Positions 25,288 through 38,500 of a DNA stretch of 64,000 nucleotides are shown here, one piece after another (positions within the stretch are counted from its first letter, which is position 1; each line of letters starts with the position of its first letter). A program made the position numbers and the translations under genes. The notes under the pieces were generated by a model. It saw only the letters and a program-made list of their open reading frames with translations, was not told the DNA's origin and did not search any database. This DNA is from Dirofilaria immitis. Lineage: Eukaryota > Nematoda > Chromadorea > Rhabditida > Onchocercidae. Where the stretch lies: NCBI GenBank assembly GCA_024305405.1, contig JAKNDB010000109.1, forward strand, positions 4,526,001 to 4,590,000, written 5' to 3'.

Positions 25288-28200
25288 ACTGCTATATAAT
25301 ATAGTGTTTTCACCTGAATCAAATTTTCATGACGCTCATTTTAGAATTCCTTATTTCACTCAAAATGCAATACGTATAAAGTATTTTAGACGTCAATCAA
25401 TTATTGCACTTTTCGAGTAATTCAAACTGTCTATTACACCTGATTGAGAATAATGCAGGAATCGAGCTGTATCATCTGCAGATATTCTGCGATGAATGAA
25501 ATGGAACGAAAAACGTCAAGATGACTTACTTCTCAGCTCATTTTCGCAATCACCTGAATTCATGAATAGGATACAAAATGATCTGTAAACAATTTAACCT
25601 GAAAAGACGTCTAAGAACGCATGCACATGAAAAGTCATCCAAATTAGCTCATAATTACCATATAATAAAGTAAACGAAACCAGCACAAACTCATACTTCC
25701 CCTACATAATTTTTGCATGCAGTATGAACCTTGTAAGGTATATAATTTATGTAGTATGCACTATATTACGTGGTGTCATGTTGGTCTTAATACACATACA
25801 CTGCGACTATCATGGTCTGTCCCCACTACTTTCTTCAATTTGTCACTTTTCCTCCAGCGGTGTCATTTGACATCCGTAGCAAACAACATACGATTACTTC
25901 CGCAATCTTTCGCCCCCTTTACCCTTTCGCTCTCAATCTTGCTGCTCACCGTATCACACCTGAGCCCCTTTCCTTACCTAAAAGTGGATATCGTGTTAAA
26001 ATGTTTCTATTTCTGCACTTCGCGGCCCGTTATATTTGTGAGTTCCTCTATTGCGAGGGATATGTGGTACTGGTCTGTTCGTAGTGTAGTAAAGGTTCAG
26101 TGGTATATGTTGCCCAGATTTTGAGGTTGGTGACCGACTTTGATTTCGGATGAACTACATAGCAGATAGTAATCTCGATGCCAAAAGTTCCTCATATGGT
26201 CTATTATCAAGCATTATTTTTGAATTTCGACAATAGCCGGATTCAGCGAATAAATTCTGATATAGTATTATACACGGATCTATAGTTTCTGTCTAAATCC
26301 TGTAAACTGGGTCCTCTTAGATTCTGTGACATGTAACCTTTCTAAATCACTCGTATTAGTTGAATATTGTTGTTGTACTTATTATTATAGTTCTTTCTTA
26401 TCTTCTTGAAAAACATTGGCGTGAACGGTTTCGAGGAAAGGTTTTAAGACAGTTTTGTATCTTACATGAGTGCAGTAGTCAAGATCAATGAACATACCGA
26501 ATACAAACCCTTTTTATTATATGTAAATGAACATACCGAATAGTTCAGTCTGCTAAATAATGCCTGCGCATAAATTCCTGTGCTCTCTTATGTAAATGTA
26601 TTGTATCTCGAATACTATAATCCGTAAAATTAGTACGGTCGCTTAATTTCTTCAATGTATACTCAGTTTATATGAAGTTTCCATGCTTACTATAACTTCA
26701 TTAACTGAAATATGTTTTGTTGCTCTACTTCATATTTTTACAACTTCTATTACTAAAACTGGTGTCGTCTGAATTATATAAAATTTTAATTTGTTGTTAT
26801 TTCTTCTAAAAAGTCCTTACATCTTAATGAAATTCACATTCAGTTTCGCTTACTAATCGAAAATGAGATCCTTCCATGCACTTGAATGCGTTTATTTACA
26901 ACGAACCAGTTTATTCAAAATCTTTGATGAGTGGAAAAATTATTAGTACTATATGTGAAAGATATTATGAAATCAAAAAATTTGCAAGACACTCATCCTC
27001 ATATACGTTTAAGCTTTTTCCAACTTTAAATGGTTACATTTCCTCTCAATCTCCATTATCCTTTGTTCACGACCATAGTGGTATGCAAAGTAGTACAGTG
27101 GTTTCTGAAAATCTTTTTCCAGTTAGAAGGCGAAAACTGTTGGACGGTTTTACTGTCGTGGTAGCTCCAGTAATGTGCTTATGATGGTTTTGGATTTTTA
27201 TTTAATTTTGAATTTCTTTCTGAAAGGTTTTCTTTTTCGTTTTCAGTGCATTCCTTCACCAGTTGTTTGATTGTTCGATAGGCCCTCATAAAATTACGGC
27301 TCGGATCAACAACAGCTATTAAAGTGATAAAGATGGTAAACATTGCTTATTGGCGAGTTATAATCAGTTTTACGAATTAGTGAAATGAAATAATTCAGTT
27401 CTACATTATATATCGTCATGCTTTAAGAGTATTACGTACACTTTTAATGGCAGTATTCTGATAAAAGAATTTTAAGATATATCGTTTTCCGTTGTATTAT
27501 TTTGAAGGTTACAGTTGTGGAAAAAGCTGATTGATTCGATTTCGTTTGGATTGCTTGTCTTCTCTTAACATTATGTACATTATGTCCGACATTGATTTCA
27601 TCACGAGTCATTTTCGTGCTAGTGTTTGCTAATTTGAAATAAACATATAGTAAGACACCAAAGCGGATATAGTAAATATTGAAACAAGGAAGCACATTGG
27701 TGCCTCAATTTGCAGTGTCAACTGCACAATTTTACTACTGGTTACTGTTAGTCAGATTTCAAAAGAAATGGTTTTCTTCAAAGCTTACCTAAATTATCTA
27801 AAATATAGCTAAAAAAAAACTTTTGCGGATTATAGCTGTATTTTAAATAATTTAGGTAAGCTTTGAAGAGAATGGCAGTCTACTTTAAAATTAGAATACA
27901 TTCGCAACAAGAGCTCAAACTAAAGGGATTTTCCTGGGATCACTAGAGATCAAAAGTCACACCGTGAGAAGCGGTTCTCGAAAAGATGGCGTTGAATTAG
28001 AAGGAAGACATATATATGCGTCTTTCCGATGAGCTCGTCTGCGAAAGCATGAACTGGTGTATATTCAGAAGTGAGGAAAATACCGGCAACAGCAGTATTC
28101 ACTGATAAAGTTAATCCGATGAAGACGAGTGTTATTAACCAACATGCTTTAACGGCTATTTGTAATTTGAAAAGAATTTTCATCCACAGAAGCATCTCTC

Positions 28201-28531
28201 ATTCTTATAAAGTCCATGGATAACGAAATAATTATTTCCTTTCTGTAAAGGTGCGGTTAGAAATCCGTCAAAACTTGGATTTTGTAATACCTAAGTATAG
28301 TGTAGCACATTTCTCTTGCAGAGAGGTTACGATCAGAAATATTATAGTGTTGCCAAAATAATACTGATCGGCACGTACATTCCATCTGATCTTATAAGAC
28401 TTTGAACTGTACATCCAAAAATACAGCAAACGATAACAAATACTGAATCATTCCTAAACGACAGCAGAAGCACTTTGTGATCCACAGAACCTTCTGAATT
28501 TTAGGATCCTGGCAGAACTGCAAACTTATTT
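25288..28531. other. Intergenic region, no recognised gene
   Basis: Holds the presumed sir-2.1 promoter. Two plus-strand frames (25717-26124, 135 codons; 26876-27184, 102 codons) are long for AT-rich DNA but are unlike any family I know, have no flanking exons and look compositionally random. A 23-bp inverted repeat occupies 27775-27869. Confidence 0.4.
27775..27869. repeat. Inverted repeat, 23-bp perfect arms
   Basis: Left arm 27775-27797 (TCTTCAAAGCTTACCTAAAT...) is the exact complement of the right arm 27847-27869. The 49-base spacer holds further partial complementarity (CTAAAATATAGCT against AGCTGTATTTTAA), so a longer imperfect stem is possible. Compatible with a small MITE remnant; no target-site duplication identified. 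Confidence 0.85.
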
Positions 28532-31500
28532 CTATTTCAAATCATTTTTCTTTTCTGGTGCATTTGACAGCGTTAACATTTCTTCATTTGTTGAACGAAA
28601 ACTTTGTTCAATTTCTTCAATTGTTTCTGGTAATGGTTTACCCATTGTTTCAGGTATACAAAATATTACAACCAAACCGGCCATCAGCGAAAGACTACCA
28701 AATGGAATGATCATTGCCCATGTTCCAAACTGCTCCACCTGTAAAAAGAAAAAAGTTTTTGAAATATTCAAGGTGGACTTCAATTGCTATACGACTTCAG
28801 TAAATGCGCCTGTGAGCACGCCACTCCTTATAAGCGAAAAATAAGAAAAATTTTCTGGTGCTCAAATGCAGTATTTTCTTCAAATGCATACATCAAAAGC
28901 AAAATACTGCTGCAGAAACTGGTGAAACTTTTGTATCATAGTGAATTGTGGATTGTATGTGCAGTGAATTTTGAAGAGAACATACAATCCACATGACAAT
29001 ATAGCAAGATAGATTGGCGCCGACACGAGCAATCATCGAACAACATCCCATTGCCGAATTACGAATCACTGTAGGATATAATTCGGGAGTAACAGTATAA
29101 ATTACTGCATAACAGCTAGTTATAGAAGCTTTGCGATTAAAAATTGTAGGACGCTAATGATCCAGTGCACTGAAATGTTTTTAATAGGAACGGACTATAA
29201 AAACTTAACTGAGAAGATAAATAAAAATGTAGAGCAACACATAAGTATCTTGCAAGAAGCTATTACAAAGCTTATTTATCAGCCACCATAGTGATCCTTG
29301 AATATGAAGAATGATCCCATTCCATAATTTTAAATATCAATGCTTTTCGCAAAAGTTCCGTTGTTCGAAAATCTAATAAGTATGGGCTGCAAACTGAAAG
29401 AATTGAATTTTTCGGAACTGTACCTTCTGAAGGGAGAAGAAGGTTAGAAAGCATGCATAGCGCAGCAAGAAAATATCCTCCGGCAAAAAGTGGCTTGCGG
29501 CCAATTCTATCGATAAACGCAAAGAGCAACAAAAGGGCTGGTATTTCAGCTATACCGCCGATAATAAATGTTCCATAGAAATCACCACCAAGAAAATCAG
29601 TTTTCATAGAAACACCATAATAAATCATCGACACAACCTATGAAATATTTCAAACAGATAAAGAAAAAGTTGTTCACACATAATTCTAAGGAGTTTTTCA
29701 AACTGAGCAACTCGTGAAAAATTGAATAACAGTATAAATATGTGAAAACCCTTGCAATTAAATCTCACTGGCCATAAGAAAAGGCACGCGAATGTACGCA
29801 GTCGTATGCGTGGTGTTCGAATAAGATCAAGATAGTTATATTTTCTTTGTGGGGAACGATTTTGTGCAGTCTTTTCTGGAAAATCAATTTGATCCCACCA
29901 CTTTTCTGGCAAGCGTGCACCATTAATTTTTGCCGCACGTTGCAAGATTTTATGGGCTTCTTCGTATTTATGCTGTGCCACGAGCCATCGTGCACTTTCA
30001 GGAACAATCCTAAATTTATGAAAATTTGATATAATAGTATAATAGCTGCATCTCTCTATTTTCTAATGAAAATTCAGATTCAAAGATTTACATTCTGTAC
30101 TTACCACCAGTAGCACATAAATGTAAGTGCAGGTAACGAAATGGCAAGTTGCAAATACCGATAATCGCGAATGAAATATGCAAGACATCCCAGAAAGATT
30201 TGACCAAATGAAAAAATATCCCTGATATTACTGAAGCAACTTTTCTTTTGGAAGGACCAACCAATTCCATAACTATAACAAACAACAATACTGGATCATT
30301 CCCAAAAAAGAGAACAGTGGAGAATATTAACAAATATTCAGCAAGTAATAGATATAACATACCAATTATAACAGCAATAACAAAAATGCCAGGATGCGCA
30401 AATCCAACAGCAGCCCGTAATAAAGCAAATGCCGTCCAGTATGGTACTACTGCCATTAAAACACCAGATGTTATTAACATAATAATTGCAATGAAGAATA
30501 CTTTCTTACGACCAATCCTGTAATAAAATATAGTTTTTTACTATCTTCAACTTTCGATATAATAGTAGAGTTTGCTGAAAGATGATACAACTTGGGAAAG
30601 TTCACACATTAAAAGTGATAAATACCTGTCACCTAGAAAACCAAACAAAAGCGAACCACCCATTTGTCCAATATAGTATGTAGATTGAATGAATGCTTTC
30701 AACACTGACCATTCGCATACTATTTGCCACTAAAATATTGTATTTTAAGAGTTTAAAATCATTAATATATTTAGTTGACATTATTTTCATTTAAAGCATT
30801 AAAATACTGAAGTGTTGAAATCATTTACAATAATGAAGTATGACGGCATCTAGTAGTACTGAAGTCTGACAAAATCTATAATCAGGAAGATTTTGCCGTG
30901 TACTGGCCGATAAAATAAACAGCTCAAATCATCGTTATCTAATTTACGAATAAGTAAATGGAATAATTTGATACTTGATAGTGGACTTCTCTTAGGAAAA
31001 TCCTACAAGATGTCCTAAGCATCAACATCATGAGACAGCTATACTAAATGATGGACAGTAGGCATTGCTTAAAGTTCAAATGAGAATTTCGTAGTGCCTA
31101 GCTTCCCTCACCTTTCCTCTCCTACGCTTCAAGAGCATAAGTTCAACATATTCCGATCTTGGAATCCAAAATGAGGATTTTGATCTCTATCGAATTTATT
31201 CATGTACTGTTAGACCATTATTTAAAGAAAAATCCAACTCGATTAATGGCTGAGTACTTGATTTCCGATAAATCATAAACATATCCAAGTCCACAAGTAG
31301 AATCATTTCGTAATTGGCATTCTTTATATCTGCACCGTTGTTTTTTATTCGTACAGTTTGCTGGTGTTATAAGCAAATCATTTTCTGTCCAATAGCCTGC
31401 ATCCAATCCTTCATTTGGCAAACGACATCTTAAAATTGAAAATTTTGAAGAATTATTAGGCTAACTGAATCTTCCATTTCGCTAAAGAGAAAAGGGATTT

Positions 31501-32676
31501 TGCTGAGAATCTGAAATTGCTAGCGTCACATATTTCATTAGATTATTATCTTTACAAATGAAATAGAAGTTAGATATCACGAGAAGTTTTACGCTTCCAT
31601 TACATGTTTCGTGAAGTTATGTTTCGTTCCTTGTTTTTTGTGATTCAAAGAAGTAGTAAATAAGATATTATTAGTGAAAGAACATCATTTTAAGCATCCA
31701 TAAAATATTCAAATATTAATATCTTTGAGAAAAATTAATTTTTTTTAGTTCGTATACGTTCTTTCATGAAGAGCCAAAAACTCAGGAAAAATTCTGATAT
31801 AATTCCGATGTTCTAATTTACTAATATCGAGTATCAGTAAAATTGCGTAATTTCAATTTAACAAACGTAATTTACAACGTCACAACCTTATCAAGGATCG
31901 CTCAGGCCATCAATGTAATGACATACATCATCATTATTCATATGTAACCGCAAGCCATGCAGACATATTCCAGCATCATCTGCACTATTTCGAGATCCGT
32001 AAATACTGTATAAAGCAATATCAATATGGAAAGTCTTTCACTGGCAAAAATTATGGGGCCACACAGAATTTTGAACATTATTGCAAATATTAATCCCGAT
32101 TTTTTCAACTGTTCTCAGAATATATTCATGTAGAAGCTTCACTAATACCAAATCATTCCAATATCGATCCAATAGGTTTAATCCCAGTCATTAACCATGT
32201 GGACCATCCCATTTTTACTTTAGAAATTCTACATCTTTATATAAAAATACATTTGTTTTTCTGCTCTTAACGAGCCACTTTGTTTAAAATTTAGTATTTA
32301 TGAGGTGACTGAAACTGACGATGGGTTAATGGAATTCCTTGATGTTGCCGAGCAAATTAATTTTAAGCCGCTAAAAAAATATTATGCCATTGCGCCCTTG
32401 AAAAGCGCGCAAAGCGAATCGATGTATTGATTTTGCCTTTTAAGTACAACTGTAAGTATATTTTTGAAAAAAAAAAAAACTTTCACAGTATATTTTATTT
32501 CTTTAGCCAAACTTTCTAAGAAATCACAAACCTATGGGGCACAGAGGCAGCACTGAATGTCCACGATAATGCATGCATGGAAACGAATATGATTGGCAAG
32601 CATACCAGTGTAAATTGCATTTTTGATAACGACCAAATTCACCGAGATTGGTGAACAGCAATTCATCGAATTTCAT
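28532..32676 (-). CDS. SLC22 (organic cation/anion) transporter, MFS
   Basis: Plasma-membrane transporter of organic ions with 12 TM segments. Exons: 32676-32532 (ATG in MKFDELLFTNLGEFGRYQ, the SLC22 N-terminal signature, then TM1 VCLPIIFVSMHALSW), 31428-31239 (Cys-rich extracellular loop: CRLPNEGLDAGYW and several Cys), 30729-30626 (GQMGGSLLFGFLGDR), 30517-30363 (IGRKKVFF), 30290-30105 (ELVGPSKRKVASVI), 30009-29769 (VPESARWLVAQHKYEEAHKI), 29637-29424 (FIDRIGRKPLFAGGYF), 29130-28986 (YTVTPELYPTVIRN), 28738-28532 (ends IFCIPETMGKPLPETIEEIEQ plus cytoplasmic tail). All typical landmarks of the family are present. Two exons are out of frame by one base in homopolymers (32620-32624 and 30211-30216). 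Closest worm relatives are the oct/SLC22 genes; I cannot say which one, nor the substrate. Confidence 0.92.
28947..28993. repeat. 14-bp inverted repeat overlapping an SLC22 5' splice site
   Basis: Arms 28947-28960 (TGTGGATTGTATGT) and 28980-28993 are exact complements with a 19-base loop. On the minus strand the first arm of the stem contains the end of exon 29130-28986 and its donor GTATGT, so the hairpin in the pre-mRNA would cover the 5' splice site. Confidence 0.85.
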
Positions 32677-35523
32677 TTCGAAGTGAACCTCAAATTCAAA
32701 TCACTAGAAGTGTTTTGACACTGTGGTGGTATTGCAACAAAATATACATCATGACGTCGCACAGCTATTTCATACATAAACAACGATTTATAACTTAACT
32801 TAAGCGAACAAAACACTCCAGATAACAATTTTCTGAAGACGGCATCGCAATAAGACCCAGAAGGAAAAAAATGCCTGGCAGAGTCGTTACTACGGATAAC
32901 ATTTTCTCCGCACATTCCCTGAAAAACTGAAAGAAGCGGCCCAGCCCATAGCCATGCAAAAGAACAACGAATTTTAGTAAGAGGATTACATTCGTAATCC
33001 GAAGAATGCCTGACTCGGTGGCTATCTTTTGGGGCATGGTCTTTACGACAGCTTTTTTATTGTTGCAGAACCCAAATGATGTTGAAAGCGCCTATCCATA
33101 ACGACGTAAAACGTAGCTGAGACTTTTCGCATGCTTCTTCGTTTCGCGTCTCAAAGCCTCCCATATTGATCAACTATATTTTTGTGCTGAATAGAACGAA
33201 AATCATCGCACATAGAATAGAACAAACACATCGCATGGAACAAAGGATTTGATGCAGAAATAGTACAAATGAGGAAGAAGCATTTGATGTGACGGAGGTA
33301 AAAGATACTTTAACTACGAACGATTTAGAGGACTATTGACCCGCCAGGGTCATCTGATTATCGTTACTATGCTGTCTATGATATCTCTCGTATATTATCA
33401 ATCCTTTTCTAAACCTTTGTGGCATCACTGTTATCGATTAATGTTGCTGCACTTATAACTGTCATCTACGAACTTTGGGCAACAGCATCTTCCCCGGATG
33501 TTATTATTTATGTCTTGCGAGATAGTGTTGTATATCTCAAATGAATATTTATTTGAGGCTATTCTCCGCTGCAAACATCTTGCAAATTTTAGGCACACCG
33601 ATTATTTCTGCAAATCTTGAATAAAGAATTTTAAATTGTTAAGCCGTATTCTCTTATTGTACAAAATTCATCACAAATTCAGAATCACTCAATCATAGAT
33701 TTATGGATTGATGATATAGTGAATATGGCTGAGTGGTAGCTCCAGGTTACTCTGATTGATCGTCGAGTAATTGATCCAAAAACATAAATGCATGTTGTCA
33801 CTGTTATCCATCTCGAAGTTTAAAAAGCAGCAATCTCATTTATTGAATTCATGTTATAAAAGCTTATCGGAAAGGAGGAGATGATTACGGATCGAATAAG
33901 AGAGCGTAATGATCAGCTGAAACTGTACAAGAGGTGTGTTCCCGATAAGTTGATAGGTTTCGAATCTCAATAATAAAAACATTAGTGCATGAATGCAGTA
34001 ATCAATTCATCCACAACTAATTCGCACTTGGTCCTTATATTTAATATTCTATCAAGTCTGCTGGTCCGAAACAGATCTGAAATACACTTTCTACTGAATA
34101 AAAATAGCTTTCGATTTTCTCCATTGAAGAACAGCGGTTGCAACCTCAAAGTGAATGTGCTGTGTCCTCTTCCTTTCTCCAAAAAAAAAATTTGTGAATA
34201 TAAAGACAGACTTCCTAAACCATCCTTGATTGCACTTCGTATAAAGTTGCCTTTTGTCGATTCGTACCGACAAATAAAGAATGTAATCCACTTCATCATT
34301 ACAATTCTGATTCATTTTGGTCATAAATCGAACTTTGAAAATTATTTGTCATTAAGTAGGAAATCACCAAAAATGTCAGAGAGTTTGCATGCATCGATAA
34401 ACCGGTTATAATAAATAAGTGACCATCATAATGATGACATAGAAACATTTACAAATGGATAGGTATGAACAACACTGCGAATAGTATAAACATTCATGAT
34501 TCGCAGTAGTACAGTTGAATATCAATTATTGAACTGTAGAAAAATTATCTAGTAGTCATTACTTCAGGTAACTTATTTTGCACTTAATTCAATACAATTT
34601 GAAAGGCTGAAATATGCGTCAATGAAGAACAACAGATTTAGCGTAAACGAGAAAAAAAAAGGTTCCGATTCTTCACGGAAAGTGATTTTTGATAAGCCGA
34701 AAAATATTCCACTCTTAATGTATTTGAAAGATGCTAATACACTAAAAATTGAAAGCCAATCATATTATGATTGTATTCTAATCTATTGATCAGCATTCAT
34801 TGCTAAATTAAAAATTTCTGTTTCCAAGCAAACCTTCGGTGGAAACGAAGGTATTCTTTTATTATGATAAGCCTTTTCAAATATAAACTGGATGAACAGT
34901 TTTCATAAAGCAAAACGCAAATGGACTGGCGACAGCACTCTCCATCCTTCTCAATCAAAAAAATAAAAATTAACTTCATCATCATCATTTTGAACTTGCA
35001 TGAATTTAAAGTGGTCATCTGATGACTGACATGGGTATTGAATTCACCACCTTTTGGAACAATATTAAAACAAAAATGTAGAACAGAAGAACACGTAATG
35101 AACAGATTCTACCAATTCTAAATTTGTTTAATAAGCTTCCATGCTGTATTATATCAGGAATATTGGCTTTAATTTTGACAATTTGTTTTATTACGATTTT
35201 TAGCCACTTGGTTTTTTCGACATCATTTAATAATAGCGTTTTACAATGCAATATTCTTGCACGACTTGACTCTGCAGTTCTCATTGAGAAAATTTGATTT
35301 ATTTATCAGTTGCTGTATAATGCAATGAAAAAGTGGAATAATATGTACTAGATCTATCATTCTATTTCTCCACGTTACAATTCATTTAATCATCACAAAA
35401 ATTTCTACAGATACGTACCTTAAATAAAATTCATCTGATGAGAATAAGTCTTTATTTAACTCAAATGTTCTTTGAGCAGCATCATTACACAGTTCTTTTA
35501 TAAGTAAGAAAAATAAATTTATT
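32677..35523. other. Intergenic region between SLC22 5' end and daf-10 3' end
   Basis: No recognised exon. The SLC22 promoter should lie in 32.7-33.2 kb. A 140-codon ATG-started frame on plus (33989-34411) overlaps a 105-codon open frame on minus; neither resembles a known protein and I see no flanking exons. A tRNA-like A/B-box pair occurs at 33726-33771. Confidence 0.4.
33989..34411 (+). CDS. Uncharacterised 140-codon open reading frame
   Basis: Begins at a true ATG and is the longest uninterrupted frame in this part of the window. The predicted product is basic, Ser/Asn-rich, with a weakly hydrophobic segment near its C-terminal third. No signal peptide, domain or repeat is recognisable. 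The opposite strand is also open over most of it, which argues for low stop-codon density and not for coding. Included only as a candidate. Confidence 0.15.
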   Translation: MNAVINSSTTNSHLVLIFNILSSLLVRNRSEIHFLLNKNSFRFSPLKNSGCNLKVNVLCPLPFSKKKICEYKDRLPKPSLIALRIKLPFVDSYRQIKNVIHFIITILIHFGHKSNFENYLSLSRKSPKMSESLHASINRL

Positions 35524-38500
35524 CTATATCATTGTCATCAATAAAGCTATGATTTGTTTTCTTTGTGGAGCTACATGGCAGAAAGGGCACGCACCAGTCT
35601 TGAGGCATGCCATTTCGAAATCGTCCGCATGAAACATCTGAAAAGATAAAAAACTGTAGCTATTATACTTTCAGTAAAAAGAAATAATATATTAAAATTA
35701 GCCGTCAATCGCTGACAGGTGAACACTTTGAGATAATTCTGGACTGAAAAAAATGTATATAATGAAAATAAAAAAACTGAAGAAAAACAAAACAGCCATT
35801 ATGACGACTTACTATAATCAAGAAAAAATTTAAAAAACGAAGGATTCTTTTCTAAAAATAATCCATACATTTATGATAATATTTTGCAGCTCAAGTCTAG
35901 GATTAAACATAAATAATAAATTTAATATGAAAAGTCAGAAGAAACGCTCCGTCATACCGAATAAGGTTAACTGTTACGAAAAGTTAAGTAACACAATTTA
36001 AGTAAAAAATACATATAAATAAAAGAACAGACACGGTAACAAGAACTGCACTGAATTATTGAGATTTCTGGTATTACGTTGTAATAAAAACGAGTGACGA
36101 ATGGTGGTGGCCATTCAGCAATTATAACTTGTTGCTTTTCCAATTTCAGCAACATCTCACGATCTGCCACAACCTTACCAATTTTCAGATTCATCTGAAT
36201 ACATTTTTATTTCAGCGATAGGAAACCTATTAAAAGATTCCACCATAAAAGACAAATTAGAATGTCCGAAAACTCTGTCTTTGTTGATGGCACAAAAATT
36301 GAAAAAATCAGTGCGGGCTTCTCAAGTGAGATTGACAATACCAAGCACTCGGTCATTTATTTAAATCGACCACAGTAAGACTAACGAAAAATTTCATTTT
36401 TCGAACTGACCTGCTCTTGTAACGGATTTTCAGCCTGACCTAGAGGGGTTCAGCATTGATAAGCTGTCGAGCTTCTTCTAAATTTATATCATCGCTGATA
36501 ATAAATTCTACAAGAGGCAGAACTTCTGTAAAAATTATTTTCAATAAATATCATTGATATAAATAAATAAAAATAGTTAAAATTTCATATAAGGCTACAA
36601 AAAGACAATTTATGTATCTTGGAACTTTGCTAGACTAAGATTAAATTCCCTTTCTCTTTCTAGTTCTAAGCTTTTTCATAAAGCTTTTTTCCGTATCGAA
36701 GATGTAGAAAAAGTTCCCATATTTTAGGCGTGAATACAATATAAAGTGTGGAGTGAAATCTCAAAGATTTCAAACCTTAATGATTGTTGTTCTTCAAATT
36801 ACGGTTGCCATTCCCAACAGAACAAATACTTACCAAATGATACAAACGACAAAATAAACGGAGTTTTGCAATGTATACATTCATTAATGACAATAAGAGG
36901 ATTAGAAACACCACATCTGAAATAAATTCAGTTGTTAAACGAGAAGAATCCAATGTCTTAACATTTCAGAAATGTTTTCGCAACTAATACACCCTAGAAG
37001 TTGCTTAGTTATATCGCCTGTATACAGTAAAATCTGTATTTAAAATCTAATAATGTTATAAAACTTTTTCAGTGCTAACCTATAACACATTGGAAGCAAT
37101 TCTTCTGCATCAGTAAAAGGTTTTGATTTAATCATTAGAGCATCTGTTTCAATAAGCTTTTCAAAACGACGTGGAATTTTCAAATAACTGAGTTGTTCTA
37201 AAGCATATCGTGCTAATTTGTAAGCGCCTAATACTTGACCTTGCTTCATTAACGTATATAATATGCTCCTGAAACAAGCAATCTTTATTTTCATGTTTGT
37301 CTCGCTATTTAAATATTACTGCCATTGCACGTTTTTATTCTAGTGAACGAAAAAGTCCAATTTTCTAGCTTTGATAAATAAAGTTTTTTAATATATTTCC
37401 AAATAAAGAAAGAACTAGAAAAAATTTAGAGCAATATATTTGATCATAAATTAGGAACATATGTTCGGTACTGTCAACTAAAGTACAACTGAAAAACTAC
37501 ACAGGCTTTACTATCAAAGCGTAAAAACTTGACACTACCTAATCACATAATGCGCATAAAAATACATTGGAAATAAAATATTCCTACCAATTTAATCATT
37601 AAAATTAATTTGCAAAGAATTATTACACTCGTGATATCTTATAAATTTCTTTTGAAAAGCCAAATAACGAGCAATATTGACTAGAGCATCGGTTGGGCAG
37701 CTCGTAAAAGGTTCGGCCTATAAAATGCTTTCTTCATGAGAATGAAGAGTAAAAATGAATTGAAGTAAGCACTAAAATTTAGAAAAGAGGAATAATTTTA
37801 TGACTGAATACAGAGACTGAAGTCTGGTCATCAGGTTATGAATGTAATAATTTTGCAATTTTCCATCTAATTTTCAGAATTTTCTTTAAAATCTTAGAAC
37901 AACTAAAAAGAAATACTTATTCTGGAAAAGTATAAATATCTTTTTAGACAAGGGATAAACTCATACTAAGCTATTTGATAACCATTAGTTCATAACTAGT
38001 TATTAATCCATTACCAGATATTTATGAATTACATCGAAGGCATAATAGCAATTCGCTCTGTTATTAAAATCCAGAAATTTTTCATTTAATTGAGGATCTC
38101 TGTAGCACTGCTTCTAGGTATTGCATGCTTAGCATCCAATTATAATATCCTGCATCTATAAAACGGTTCTCTCTAACAGCATTTCCCATTAGTTGCTCCA
38201 AAACTTGTAACGCTTCCATATTGTGCCCAGCCATATGATAGGCTGCAAAATATAAATTTGCTATTATTTTTATGTAGATTAAAACTGACATTTAGTATTA
38301 AATTGAAAATTAAGGTACAGACCTTTTGAGCCTCATCAAAGCGATCGTTTTCTGCTAACCAACGTGCGTAGGGTAGATAAACTTCTTTACTATATTTTTG
38401 ATACTTTTCTGCTACTAGAAATGCCTGAAAAATAAATGTTATTTGGAATCTTGTTTTTAAGATATAAAATTAAAAGACTAACATGATAAATGGCACATTT

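Noticed and set aside
25717..26124. 135-codon plus-strand open frame as a gene
   Set aside because: Low complexity of residue use, an overlapping second frame, no homology and no flanking exon. Judged a chance open frame.
26876..27184. 102-codon plus-strand open frame as a gene
   Set aside because: No recognisable domain, no partner exons and no coding-like composition; kept only as a note in the intergenic entry.
27950..28195. Membrane-protein gene downstream of the SLC22 transporter
   Set aside because: A single hydrophobic open frame with no family resemblance, next to the complete C-terminus of SLC22; probably chance.
32795..33037. Hydrophobic minus-strand frame as an additional first exon of the SLC22 transporter
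   Set aside because: The SLC22 N-terminal signature begins at its own ATG at 32676 and the hydrophobic frame does not resemble any part of the family.
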